NCBI RefSeq assembly: GCF_037975245.1
Contig: NC_092563.1
Coordinates: forward strand, 8,059,501-8,123,500
Origin: Apostichopus japonicus
Taxonomy: Eukaryota > Echinodermata > Holothuroidea > Aspidochirotida > Stichopodidae
DNA length: 64,000 nucleotides
Reading direction: 5' to 3'
Positions 22,665-34,434 of this stretch are shown here, one piece after another. The translations under genes and the position numbers were made by a program. The notes under the pieces were generated by a model. It did no database searches and was not told the DNA's origin. It was given only the letters and a program-made list of their open reading frames with translations. Position 1 is the first letter of the stretch. Each line of letters begins with the position of its first letter.

Positions 22665-25600
22665 CATGGGCGGCGATCATGGGGGGACGGGGGGGACATG
22701 TCCCCCCAATATTTTAGGTGGGGGATATAGTATCTAATATCCCCCCCAATATTTGATGGCATAGTTTTTTTAAGGCATATGTTTTGTATTTTTTTATGAT
22801 ATCGAAGTAATTTCAAAACAGAAAATGCTTAGATGCAACTTACATGGAAGTGCCATTTCCAGCGATCTGGGGGGCATTTTCGGCCAAAATTTTCTTTTGC
22901 GCTTCGCGCCAACTTATGGTGGCGCTACAATTAGAAAGTTTGGGAACAAGCTTTGCCCCTCCCTTGGCAAATTCGTCGCAAGGCGCCTGTCTAACCATGT
23001 CACAATTTGTTACTATATATGACCGAAAGTAGTTTTTACTTTTTTCTCTCGAAATGAATTGCTAGACGGACTGCATCCGTAATGAAATTTGGTTTGCATC
23101 TTGTGTATGAGTTAAGCCAAGAGCCTGTCCCATATGATTTCACCCCATTTAGCCCAGAAGGTTTGACCCCTTAAAGTTACTTAGACCATCTAGGTCATTC
23201 ACAAAAATATTGTCAGCTCAACCCCAGTGGTCGGGTTCGGACCCCAGACCCCCTGAAAAAGACCCCCCGGGCGGGTTAATTTCACCCCATCTAGCCCATG
23301 GACCAAACTTTGTCAGAAGGAAGTAGTATGGTTGTACATTACAAAAATGGCAAAACTGACAAAATTCCTGGTCGGGAAGGGGTTGTCAGACCCCCTACTA
23401 AGTCACCCCCAGTCGGGTTGATTTCACCCCATCTAGCCCATGGACCAAACTTTGGCAAAAGGAAGTAGCATGGTAGTATGTTACAAAAATGGAAAAACTG
23501 ACAAACTTGTTGGTCGGGAAGGTGATGTCAGACCCCCACAAAGTTTACCCTGACCCACCCCCCGGCGGGTTAATTTCACCCCATCTAGCCCATGGACCAA
23601 ACTTTGTCAGAAGGAAGTAGTATGGTTGTACATTACAAAAAAGGCAAAACTGACAAAATTCCTGGTCTGGAAGGGGTTGTCAGACCCCCTACTAAGTCAC
23701 CCCCAGTCGGGTTGATTTCACCCCATCTAGCCCATGGACCAAACTTTGGCAAAAGGAAGTAGCATGGTAGTATGTTACAAAAATGGAAAAACTGACAAAA
23801 TTCCTGGTCGGGAAGGGGTTGTCAGACCCCCCACTAAGTCACCCCCAGTCCGGTTGATTTCACCCCATCTAGCCCATGGACCAAACTTTGTCAGAAGGAA
23901 GTAGTATGGCTGTACATTACAAAAAAGGCAAAACTGACAAAATTCCTGGTCGGGAAGGGGTTGTCAGACACCCAACTAGGTCACCCCCAGTCGGGTTGAT
24001 TTCACCCCATCTAGCCCATGGACCAAACTTTTGCAATACCAAACTTTGTCAAAAGGTAGTTGTACAGTATGGATGTACATTACAAAAAGTGCAAAACTGA
24101 CAAAATTCCTGGTCGGGAAGGGGTTACATTACAAAAAGTGCAAAACTGACAAAATTCCTGGTCGGGAAGGGGTTGTCAGACCCCCCACTAAGTCACCCCC
24201 AGTCGGGTTGATTTCACCCCATCTAGCCTATGGACCAAACTTTGTCAGAAGGAAGTAGTATGGCTGTACATTACAAAAAAGGCAAAACTGACAAAATTCC
24301 TGGTCGGGAAGGGGTTGTCAGACGCCCAACTAGGTCACCCCCAGTTGGGTTGATTTCACCCCATCTAGCCCATGGACCAAACTTTTGCAATACCAAACTT
24401 TGTCAAAAGGTAGTTGTATGGATGTACATAACAAAAAGGGTAAAACTGACAAAATTCCCAGTCGGGAAGGGGTTGTCAGACCCCCCACTAAGTCACCCCC
24501 AGTAGGGTTGATTTCATCCCATCTAGCCCATGGACCAAACTTTGTCAAAAGGAAGTAGTATGGATGTACATTACAAAAAGTGTAAAACTGGCAAAATTCC
24601 CAGTCGGGTAGGTGTTGTCAGACCCCCACAAAGGTCACCCTCACCCAACCCCAAAAGGCAGGTTGATTTCACCCCTTCTAGCCCATAGACCAAATTTTGT
24701 CAAAAGAAGGTAGTATGTCTGTGCGTTAAAAAAAAGGAATATCTGACAAAATTGCTGTTCGGAAGGGGTTGTCAGACCCCTACAAAGAGCCCCTACCCAG
24801 TGTCTTTTACCCATGAACTGAGATGATAAAAATATAAACATAATTATTACAAAAATAAATATTTAATTATATTTATGAGAGGAGATATTCTATGTAATTC
24901 AAAAGAGCCTTCAATGTCCATTATGGCTTGCCTTTCTTAATTGCTTCATCTTTTTTGGTGACAAGCAGTCCAAAGTTGCTAGGCAAGGAAGTGACTGAAA
25001 CACAATGATGCTCCTGTTTTTGGTCAGTTTAAAACATTTTGATTTTTTTTTAGTATAGCACCTAAGTAAAAATTATGGATAGGCATCCCTGGCCTAATAA
25101 ACATACTGATATAGATGAGAATCTTGTGGGAGGAGTTTCTCCTGCCTTTTGCTGGAAATGTTTTAATTCATAAGACAATACATTGACCCTCTTTGTCTTA
25201 TGTCTGTATTACTGTACAACCTTGCCCACATCCTGTTATGTGACCATAGTTGGTCCTCCACTTTCACCAAATTGCTCTATTCCCATGTTTTATTCATGTA
25301 AAAAATAAGACCTGCTATAGTTAATGGCCTGCAACCCAGTTATCTGCTTGGTCCCATAATATATGGTGTTACAGCAGAGGTGGAACAAAAAAATATTGGG
25401 GACCCTTTGGCATATTAGATATCGTTATTGGAACATTCTTCTAATTTCTGAAGCCTTTTCAAATAGTTATAGATATGACAGGTATATAATTGGTTAATCA
25501 AAGAAGTTTATTTGGGGGGGGGAGGCTTGACCACTCAATTATATTATTAAAGCTACCCCCCCCTCCCCTGCTTCGGCTGTTTTTGTGTTACGAATGCATA

Positions 25601-28498
25601 CTTTCCTTGTGCAATTGTTTTCATTTCATTTTTGGCATTTCCTTAAATATATATGTATCCTATGGGTTAGATTTCTATAGTAGCTCACATTGTACTATTG
25701 CAACCAATAATTAAGTACTCATATTGTTTCTTTTTAAACCTACAATTGGTAACATATGCCAGTATAAAGATTATTTGGTTGAAATCAAGGAATATTTACA
25801 AAATCTGGAAGTTTAATTTGATTTACATCATAGGTGAAAAGGCAGTATTCCCCCCCCCCCCAAAAAAAAACAAAACAAAACAAAACAAAGAGCATATTTC
25901 AACTATTTGATCTGTATTTAGTGCCTGATTTAGGGGGTGTTGTGGCGGGTGTACCCTTCCCCTTTCAGACCACCCCAAAAAAGTTGTGTTCCAGATAAGA
26001 ATGCTGGAAAATAAGTGCATTATTCAAATCGTGCAGACACTACTTGTCTGAAAAATCAGATATCTGGATTTCCCTTTATTTTTATATCTAATAATTTTCA
26101 CATTTTGAACCCAAATTTGGCAAATCAATCTTGATCGGGGCTTCATAACTGCGGTTTATCTGTCGAAAATCCTGTAACTGGTAAGCTTTACCTTAGCAAT
26201 TTGTTTACAAATCACACTTTACTTAAAATATTTGCAGAAGAGGTGGATTGATAAGATGGACACAACAGAATTATGCAAGTGACCTGATGGTGAACAATGA
26301 CAGAGACGTACTGTATCATAGGAACTAATCAAAAAGACATAGACTTTTAAGAATAACCATTTGTATTTTAAAACCTTTAAATTGCATTGTGCCCAATAAC
26401 AGAAGGGCCTTAAAACTGAGTGAGGCCACATTCGCCATGTTTGTTCAAATGCAATGTTTGGTGGGGTTCTAGCTGTAACTATTTCCTCTTTTGTGGATGG
26501 TATTTCCTAAATTAAATTATCTTGTTAAATAATAATTATTATAGTTTTCCATGACTGTTTGTCATATTGAAGACACAAGTATGGTAATTGCCAGTCCAAA
26601 CAACCATGTTGAACAAGCAAACTTATTCTACCAACATGAACTGGGACTGGTCCTGTTGAAAGCATGTTGTTATTTTCTACATTTTTCATGCAAAGGAATC
26701 TGCTTTACAAGTGTAAAAACTTTTCATATTTAACATTTGTTCCTGGTTCTACATGTATCCATTTCTTGATTTTACGGTATATATTATGTTACACAAATAC
26801 AAAAGGGGCCCATGTGACCAGAATGGGTACATCTTTGCTTTCAGACCATTTGGTAAGTTTTTCCATGTTTTATAATACAATGTCTTGAATACTTTCTTTA
26901 AACAAAATTCTGGTCTATGATTAGATTGCGTGAATTGAATTGGCTGGGTGGGGGCACCTTTTGGGGGGATCTGAAAACCCCTTCCCGACCAGCAATTTTG
27001 TCAGATTTTCCTTTATTTTAATGTACAGACATACTAATTCCTTTCGACAAAGTTAAGTCTGTGGGCTAAGATGGGGTGAAATCAACCCGCCTTTTGGAGT
27101 GGGTGAGGGTGACATTTGTTGGGGTCTGACAACACCTCCCCGACTGGGAATTTTGTCAGTTTTACTTTTTGTAATGTACATCCATACTACTAACTTTTGA
27201 CAAAGTTTGGTTTTGCCAAAGTTTGGTCCATGGGCTAGATGGGGTGAAATCAACCCGACTGGGGGTGACCTAGTGGGGGGTCCGACAACCCCTTCCCGAC
27301 CAGGAATTTTGTCAGTTTTGCCTTTTTTGTAATGTACAGCCATACTACTTCCTTCTGACAAAGTTTGATCCATGGGCTAGATGGGGTGAAATCAACCCGA
27401 CTGGGGGTGACTTAGTGGGGGGTCTGACAACCCCTTCCCGACCAGGAATTTTGTCAGTTTTGCCTTTTTTGTAATATACAGCCATACTACTTCCTTCTGA
27501 CAAAGTTTGGTCCATGGGCTAGATGGGGTGAAATCAACCCGTCCGGGGGGTATTTTTCAGGGGGTCTGGGGTCCGAACCCGACCACTGGGGTTAAGCTGA
27601 CAATTTTTTTGTGAATGACCTAGATGGTCTAAGTAACTTTAAGGGGTCAAACCTTCTGGGCTAAATGGGGTGAAATCATATGGGACAGGCTCCCAGACTA
27701 AGTGTAAGTACGTACAATCACCCATATGATCCACATCGATATGGGTTCACTGGGTTTCCATTTGGCCTGTTTCCTACAAGATTTCTAACTGCAGGTGCGT
27801 AGCCAAGGGAGGGGGGGGGGGGATGAAGGGTGGAGACCGCCCTCCCCATGGAGCATATTTTTTTTTGATATTTTCTAAGATATCGAAGTTTTATAGTAAC
27901 AGTTATAAGAGGTTTTAATATTTGTACACCAATAATTTAACTGTGTCTGAATTTTCAAAAATTCCTTGACCAACATTCTTCATCATACTTCTCTCTACTC
28001 GTGCAATTGACCGGTCTATTAGGGGTTGAGGGGGGGTTTTCTAAATTGGTTGTCCATAGATGAAATTTTGTGCAACATTATGGGTATGTTTTGAAGTGAA
28101 TTTATTATTCAAATTCAGAACAAATAATGCGCTTAAAACCTTGAAAAGTGGGGCGGACGGGTATTGTGAGGCGTTACATAGAATAACCTACAAAGGCAAT
28201 GATCCACAGGAGATGCAATGAGGTCGAACATGATGTGTGACTGGTGACAATCTTGAAAAAAAGGTTATGAATGAAAAAAAAACCTATTAGGAAAACTTGG
28301 TTCTCAGGCAAAAGTGTACATCTGGTTGGTCATTTCCAAGCCCGAGAAGTGCCATTTCCGGTGATTTGGGGGGCTATCAAAACCAGAAATTTTCTTGTAC
28401 GCTGCGCGCCAACCAATGGTGGTGCTCTGCTTTGATAGTAATTTGCCTGCATCCAAGCAAATGTCCCCCCCAATATTTGAAACAGATCGCCGCCCCTG
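22665..28498. mobile_element. 5.8-kb composite hAT-like element with nested foldback element
   Basis: The ends are CATGGGCGGCGAT and ATCGCCGCCCCTG, near-perfect terminal inverted repeats, and both subterminal zones contain GTCCCCCC-CAATATTT. It is flanked by exact 8-bp duplications TTAACAAT (22657-22664 and 28499-28506). The paralogous repeat at 50762-51633 carries the same flanks with a single TTAACAAT, i.e. the unoccupied site. The outer MITE occupies about 22665-23110 and 27700-28498 and carries the recurrent GCGCCAAC..ATGGTGGCGCT motif at each side; everything between is the foldback element at 23121-27692. No transposase seen. Confidence 0.88.
23121..27692. mobile_element. Foldback element FB1, copy 1
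   Basis: Long inverted arms begin GAGCCTGTCCCATATGATTT at each end. Each arm is a tandem array of units of roughly 140-155 bases (GATTTCACCCCATCTAGCCC ... TCCTGGTCGGGAAGGGGTTG), in + orientation from 23121 to about 24790 and inverted from about 26960 to 27692. Between them is a 2.1-kb centre (about 24800-26940) with no recognisable coding capacity, only repeat-derived or chance frames. Copy 2 is at 43853-47906. The organisation is that of foldback elements (Drosophila FB, sea-urchin TU). Confidence 0.85.
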
Positions 28499-29322
28499 TT
28501 AACAATGATTATTAAACAGTGAAAACCACCAATTCAATTTTGAGTTCTCAAATATTGACTCTGATAAAAACTAACTGAACTTCAATAACATATTTAGTTT
28601 TAAGCCATAATTCATTGTGAATGAATTATTGTCCATGTCTCAACAACACCGTAGAAAACTTGAAATGACCATGTTCATTCACCACATTTGATGCTTCAAG
28701 TTTGACTTAAGTTATACCTTGGTAGCATAATTGTCTACATTATAAGCATGATTATACTGTATGATAACTCACGTAACATGGTAACTCACGTTACCATTTG
28801 CATCACCTACCCTACTTAACATAGTGGGGTGCACATCATTTCTTTACTTGTTTCACATTTCGGGGTGATGAGTAGAAACCCAAATCCAGTTATGAGATTT
28901 TTAGTAGTGTCATATTTGATGTATGGGGAAAAATATTAATTTTGGTTACTCACGTTACATCAGCTGATAGAGGTTTGAATAAAGCAAATATTGATTATTT
29001 TTGATTATATATTCAAAAGGTTGGTGTTGATATCTGAAGTTAGTGCACTATGTAAGCAATAAATAAACAAATCAGTTGAGTATTACCATTTAATTTCTTA
29101 GGAGAACAAAAACAAATCTTTTAATAATTTGTGCACAAAATTTGCATTACAGCATCCTTTCACTTCATATGCAAAATTCTACAACAAAAAAATCAATATT
29201 TAGGAAGGTATCATATTGATTCCACAAACTTGGATATGTTTACAACAACATTTAACCAATGACAAGATGTGATTGCAAAATTTATATTTTGAGCCCATGT
29301 CCACTTTTTCATGGAAATGCCC
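28499..29322 (+). repeat. Right piece of dispersed repeat R
   Basis: It continues the repeat begun at 22626 and matches 50792-51633 with scattered substitutions and small indels, from TTAACAATGATTATTAAACA to CATGGAAATGCCC. It contains the palindromic motif GGTAACTCACGTTACC near 28778-28793. No coding frame. Confidence 0.82.
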
Positions 29323-30132
29323 TCCTGCTTTAATTCTTTTCTTGAAGAGGGCAAATTTCATCTATTAAGGTCTGGCATCTGGTTCTATCAACGTTGCCTT
29401 CAAGTAAAGTGTACTGTATACACCTATACTGCGTTTGTTTTCCCTGAGTGTGGTTTTCACTGCGCTGTGGAGATTGCAACGACCACAGATTTTACCCTTC
29501 TGTGTTTTATAATGATTCAAGTGCTCAATAGTGTTATGCAATACTTACTTCCTGCTCATTGGCTGATTGAAATTCTAACGAATTACCAACTAGGCTGATG
29601 GACATTGTGTGGAAATTTACATATGAAAATGCCACAGAATTAGTAAATATGCATGAGAAACTGGACAAATAAGTATTTGCTGACAGAGTAGTGATCTCAT
29701 GAATGCCAGGAATTGCCCTGATAGCATTAAACACTGAATCCTACTGTAATATACCGGAGCTTGCAGCAGATAACTGGAATTTTTCCTTATAATAGGGGTA
29801 GGAACCGGAAGGGACGAGGTGGCCCTTGCACTGTAGGTCCAAATCTGGGGCTCCACCTTAAGGTTTGGAGGACTACTTTGAAGGATTACTTGTGCCTAAA
29901 CTTTCACTCGTCAGCTTAAAAAAACAGTTTATCCCCACTTATGGGCCCGATACAGGCAATCCCTGTTTTTTTATTTTTCAGTTGGTAAAGATTGCCCGAT
30001 ACCCCCCTTCCCCCACCCCTATGTATAATGCTCTGGCAACATCCCTGTGAACCAACTACCAAGTAGTACTGTAAACAAAATAACACTATAGAGATCATTT
30101 GTTGGACAATAGCCTACTTATTGACTGGTCAA
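29323..30132. other. Unassigned DNA
   Basis: No supported gene. An open frame of 95 codons at 29311-29598 begins inside repeat R and resembles nothing I know. Confidence 0.4.
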
Positions 30133-30234
30133 ACGGTAACGGAGGGACATTTGACTGTATTACTGACACATTTTGTTTCTCTCTGCATTAGCTTGGGTGA
30201 TTATTTTGCAATTTCTTGTGTGGTTATCTAGACA

Positions 30235-30714
30235 CATAGGCGTAGGAGGCGGGGGGGGGGAAGGGGGGCTGTAGCCCCCCAACCAAAATTTTTGGTGAAA
30301 ATTCGGGCAACGCTGAGAATTTTCAGGCACCTACTGAAGAAAGAATAATTTGCAGTGTAATTTCATTTTTTGGGGTGAAAATTTGGCAATATGCTGAGGA
30401 TTTTTCGGGCACCTACTGAAAGAAGCATATTTTGCAATGTGTTTTTCAATGGTTAAACTTATATTCTTATGATCATTGTTGTTGTAACAAATTCCCCAAT
30501 AATTTTAACAAATATGGAAAGGTAATAAGATGAAAAATGAATGTATGTTATTGGCATGTGATGTTATAACCGATGAATGCCCATATGATATGCACAATAA
30601 CATGTTGAACGTGCGGAGCGCGCGAACATTTATTTTATTTTTTATTTTATTTTATTTTATTTTTCGGGCAAGTCTTTACAGCCCCCCAAATCGAATTAGG
30701 CTACTACGCCTATG
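30235..30714. mobile_element. hAT-like MITE (CATAGGCGTAG ends)
   Basis: The ends CATAGGCGTAGGAGGC and GGCTACTACGCCTATG are inverted repeats with small differences. The flanks TCTAGACA (30227-30234) and TTTAGACA (30715-30722) are an 8-bp duplication with one mismatch. It has G/C-rich blocks near both ends and an internal direct duplication around GAAAATTCGGGCAA / GAAAATTTGGCAA. A solo end of the same type is at about 42462. Confidence 0.82.
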
Positions 30715-30883
30715 TTTAGACAGGTAGTAACTTGCTTCATACCCATATATTTAATTCTTGTGGCTGTTACTGTAGGAAAAATATGGCATGAAAAACATCA
30801 CGGTAACGGAGGGACACGAAATGAATATGTGTTTCACACTTTCTTTTGAAGATGTCAAATTCACTGTTCTTAAGTTACACTGA

Positions 30884-31269
30884 CAGTGGCGGAGCATCCA
30901 TACAGTCAGAGGGGGCAGATCCCCCCCCCCTTTCCACCTGACGGACTCAAATGGACTGCTGGTGCCCTTTTCGGCTTTTTACCACTTTTTACTTATTCGT
31001 GATTATTGACTTTATTGCGCTCTCAAATACCAATCACAAGAAAAAAATTACATTTTGTTGGTGGCGATGACACCTATTTATTCTTCGTTTATCTGCAAAT
31101 TAGCAAGGTCCCCTGGGAAGGGCCAGTTCCGGCGATCTAGGGAGTATCTTTACTCAAAACATTTCTGTACGATCCGCGCCAACCTGTGGTAGCGCTCGCT
31201 TAGATAGTGTTGAAAGCACCTCTACAGACCATTCTCGCCCCCTGACCAATACCCCTAGCTTCGCCACTG
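30884..31269. mobile_element. hAT-like MITE, relative of 778-1185 in reverse orientation
   Basis: The ends CAGTGGCGGAGC and GCTTCGCCACTG are flanked by TACACTGA (30876-30883) and TGCACTGA (31270-31277), an 8-bp duplication with one mismatch. Its reverse complement matches most of 778-1185, including the start AGTGGCG(A/G)AGCTAGG and the GCGC(T/C)ACCACAGGTTGGCGC motif. Confidence 0.87.
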
Positions 31270-32183
31270 TGCACTGACCATGTAACTGATATCTTGTGTT
31301 GGCTGGTGCATTGCTTCACATATACCAAGGGAAAATTAGATGAACAGGCATTGACTGTCAAATCTACATTTGATCTTCTACAGTAATGGAGGGACAATTC
31401 TGATGGTAACGAAGGGTCACAAAATATTCGGTGCTGTTTAGTGTAGTCTTTTGCCTGTTTTGCTGCTATAGATTCAATATTTTCATTGCTATTAGACTAA
31501 CAGTTATATTACTTAGCGAAACAAGGATAAGAGTATTAAACCAATAGCTTTATTCACCAAACCATTAGCATATGTGGTTACTAAAAGATTTAAGAAAAAA
31601 GTAAAAAATAATAAGAAATTGGTTTAAAGGACAAGTTTAAGCAGAGCACTTTTCATCATTTAACACTCTCTAACTGCATTATAAGAAACTGTGAGGGGGG
31701 GGGGGGGGCTTGTACAGTTCGAAACAAGTCAATTAATCACGTGTATTTACAGTAGACAGTTCACAGGTACTGCACTGTACCATGTGCACAAATTTGTTTC
31801 TGTTTCTTGCCAAGATGCCTACTGACTTCACATTCTGAGGAATCATTTTATGCAAGCTATCGTTCTCTTCACATAAACAGGAAGTCAAGGAATCTATTCA
31901 AAGAACACAACAATTAAGTAGCAAGTTAACTCCCAGAAATCTGTGCACAAGAGCATGTGGTAAACAACTGTCCCTCTGTTACTGGTACGGAGGGACACTA
32001 GTTCACTTGTTCTTTACTCTAGCATAAAAATTAGCTAAATCCATGGTTTAACATTTCTTGACTGGTTAATTCTAAGAAAGTGTTTTATACAAATTATGAA
32101 ATTTTCCCAACATTTAATGACTAGGAAATAATATTAAAAGAATGCATTTTTTGGGTAACGGAGGGACATGTAACGGAGGGTCA

Positions 32184-34425
32184 AATCAGGTAATTAGCAA
32201 TTACTGCTAATTGTCAAGTTATAAACATTGAGGGGGAATTATTCCTGTGGTACGCATAATAATGACCATGACAGATATTGTATATAGATTGTGTACTAGG
32301 AAAAATCTGGTTTTAAAAATATCCCTATAATTCAATAATGTGGGGCACAACACAAGTGAAATTGGCGTGTATTATATGTCTATAACTTTTTATTAAATTA
32401 GTATATTATTATTATATTTTTGTTATGCAAGCACAGTGGTAAAATATAATTCATTAACTATCTTAACTATCTTAGCCATACCACATTTGACCAAGTTCTG
32501 TACATTTCAACCCAAATGTTACATTTCCCTTGACCCTGCCTAGCAGGCAATACAGAAAAGGTAAGAAAGAAAACCTAACGTTTAATTTTAATATTATGAG
32601 TTTTAATAGGCTGAGGAATGAAAGATAAAGGATAGTGGGGGTTTTAGTAACAGAAGGAGGCTGTATGAGCCTACTACTGGGCGGGATTGCTTGTCTCATA
32701 AGCTGGACATGCAGGGGGGACTCCCTGCAGCTTGCTACATACAAGGCATTGGTAAACATAGTTCACCTCCTCCTGCACCTCACCAATAACTCATCCCGCC
32801 CTCCTATAAATACATTAATTAATACACTCCTTTCCAGTAATTGTAGGATTGCCTCCCCTGCAAATTAGGCAATAATGCCACCCCCTTACAAAACAGGTTT
32901 ATTAAAAATTTGGTATCTACATGGAAAGAATTCAATTTCCTCATTTAGAGATTAATTTGTTAATGACGCCATTGATATTAACAAACCAATCCAGTTTTTG
33001 ATTGATATAAACACTTAAATACTAGATCAACACGATCGACTCAACAGTTATTAATGTCCGGTGAGGGTCTTATGACGACGAAAGTCTAACAAAGTCCCAA
33101 TAAAAATACACCTTATAATTAAGTACAAGAATTAGAGAAAAATATAGGGTGAAACAAGTATAAAATCTAACTTTCTTTTCATTTACTGAAATGACCAAGG
33201 AGGTGAAGATCTTTAGGGTGGTTTTGCAATATGCCCCATTCTCAAACAATGGAAACTTTGGTTTGGCATAGTCCCAGGCATCATGAATGGCTGCTGCCAG
33301 ACATGTTAAGTGATGGGAATGCTCATCAGACTCGACCCCCAAATGCCCCCCATCTCCAAATATTTGGTCGGGCTGGAAATATTTGGTCTGGCTGGAGAAC
33401 CTACTGGAAAATGTTTGGCATACAGTTTAAAGTATGTTTATTGTCAACAAATTCCCAATTTCTGGTGGACTTTATTAATTCTGACAATAAATTCACTATA
33501 TTTGGGTCAAATTTTCCTAACTATTTTGGAATAATTATGGCATTTTCTCAACTCCTGATAAGAGATACTGTAGGGTGACATATTTGAGTTGATTTCAACT
33601 GCAACTTTTTTTTGGGGGGTCTATTGATACTTTTTCATGGGGGGGGGTAAAATGATGGTTTCAACACAATTATATTGTTTTGTGGGTGACCACCCCACTC
33701 CCCCTTGACACCTATAAATTGCATTGCTGAGATTGGTCACCCATTCATAGATGCTCTACCACTTCCTTAGATCTGACATGGTAGAGCTCAGTATACCTAA
33801 CACATGTTAGGTCTCAAGTTGTTGTGTTTTGAAGTGAATCCTTGATCCTAAATGGTTCCATGAAAGACATCAGTTAACTCCGATTATGCATTAACTTCAA
33901 CCGTAAACCTGGCTTTAACATAAATAAGATTAAAATGCATTTTAAATCTGTGTTCCGATGTTGCAGGCTTTTCAAGTGAACCTATGTGAAAAAGTGGGGT
34001 ACAATTAGGATCCAAAGTCTCAATAAAACAGGACAGAAACTCAGTCCCTCTTCTTTAAATGCCTTTTTATAAGGTAAAAAATAATTTGTCAAAGGTATAA
34101 ATATGGTCAACATGGATGTGTAGAGGCTTGAACTGGTTGCTTAAATGAACATAAATAAAGGATACCATTTTAGATGCCATACATACAGTCATGTAGCCTA
34201 TGGAAGAGCGATAACAAGTGTTACCAAAACTGGATATGGTACTTGTGAAAAAAAATATCTTTCTATGCAGTTTCCATCCACATCATATATTATTGCCTCC
34301 TCCTTCATTGAAAACTGCCTCAAGTTTTAACACTTTTTTTTAATCTTAGTAACAGAGCAATTAAGGTATGGATATGGGAGTTGGCCATTGTTTTCTAATC
34401 TTGATAATTTTAAAACTTGTGCCTG
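32184..34425. other. AT-rich non-coding DNA
   Basis: No exon, RNA gene or bounded element recognised. G-runs occur near 33612 and 33638. Confidence 0.45.
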
Positions 34426-34434
34426 CAGCTCATG

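Larger units (their letters stand above)
30133..32183. repeat. Cluster of GTAACGGAGGGACA motifs
   Basis: The motif, or a one- or two-base variant, occurs at about 30133, 30800, 31381, 31404, 31982, 32153 and 32170. Near 31971 its reverse complement (TGTCCCTCTGTTAC) directly precedes a forward copy, making an inverted pair. Nothing else in the intervening DNA is obviously repeated apart from the two MITEs at 30235-30714 and 30884-31269. Role unknown. Confidence 0.6.

Noticed and set aside
23876-24548. Repeated open frames with KGKTDKIPGREGVV-type peptides
   Set aside because: They repeat with the tandem units of the FB1 arm and recur on the opposite strand in the inverted arm; they are translated repeat DNA, not genes.
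32700-32735. Another ultrashort palindrome (CAGGG...CTCCCTG near 32710)
   Set aside because: The arms do not match the family beyond the end bases, and the flanks show no 7-bp direct repeat.
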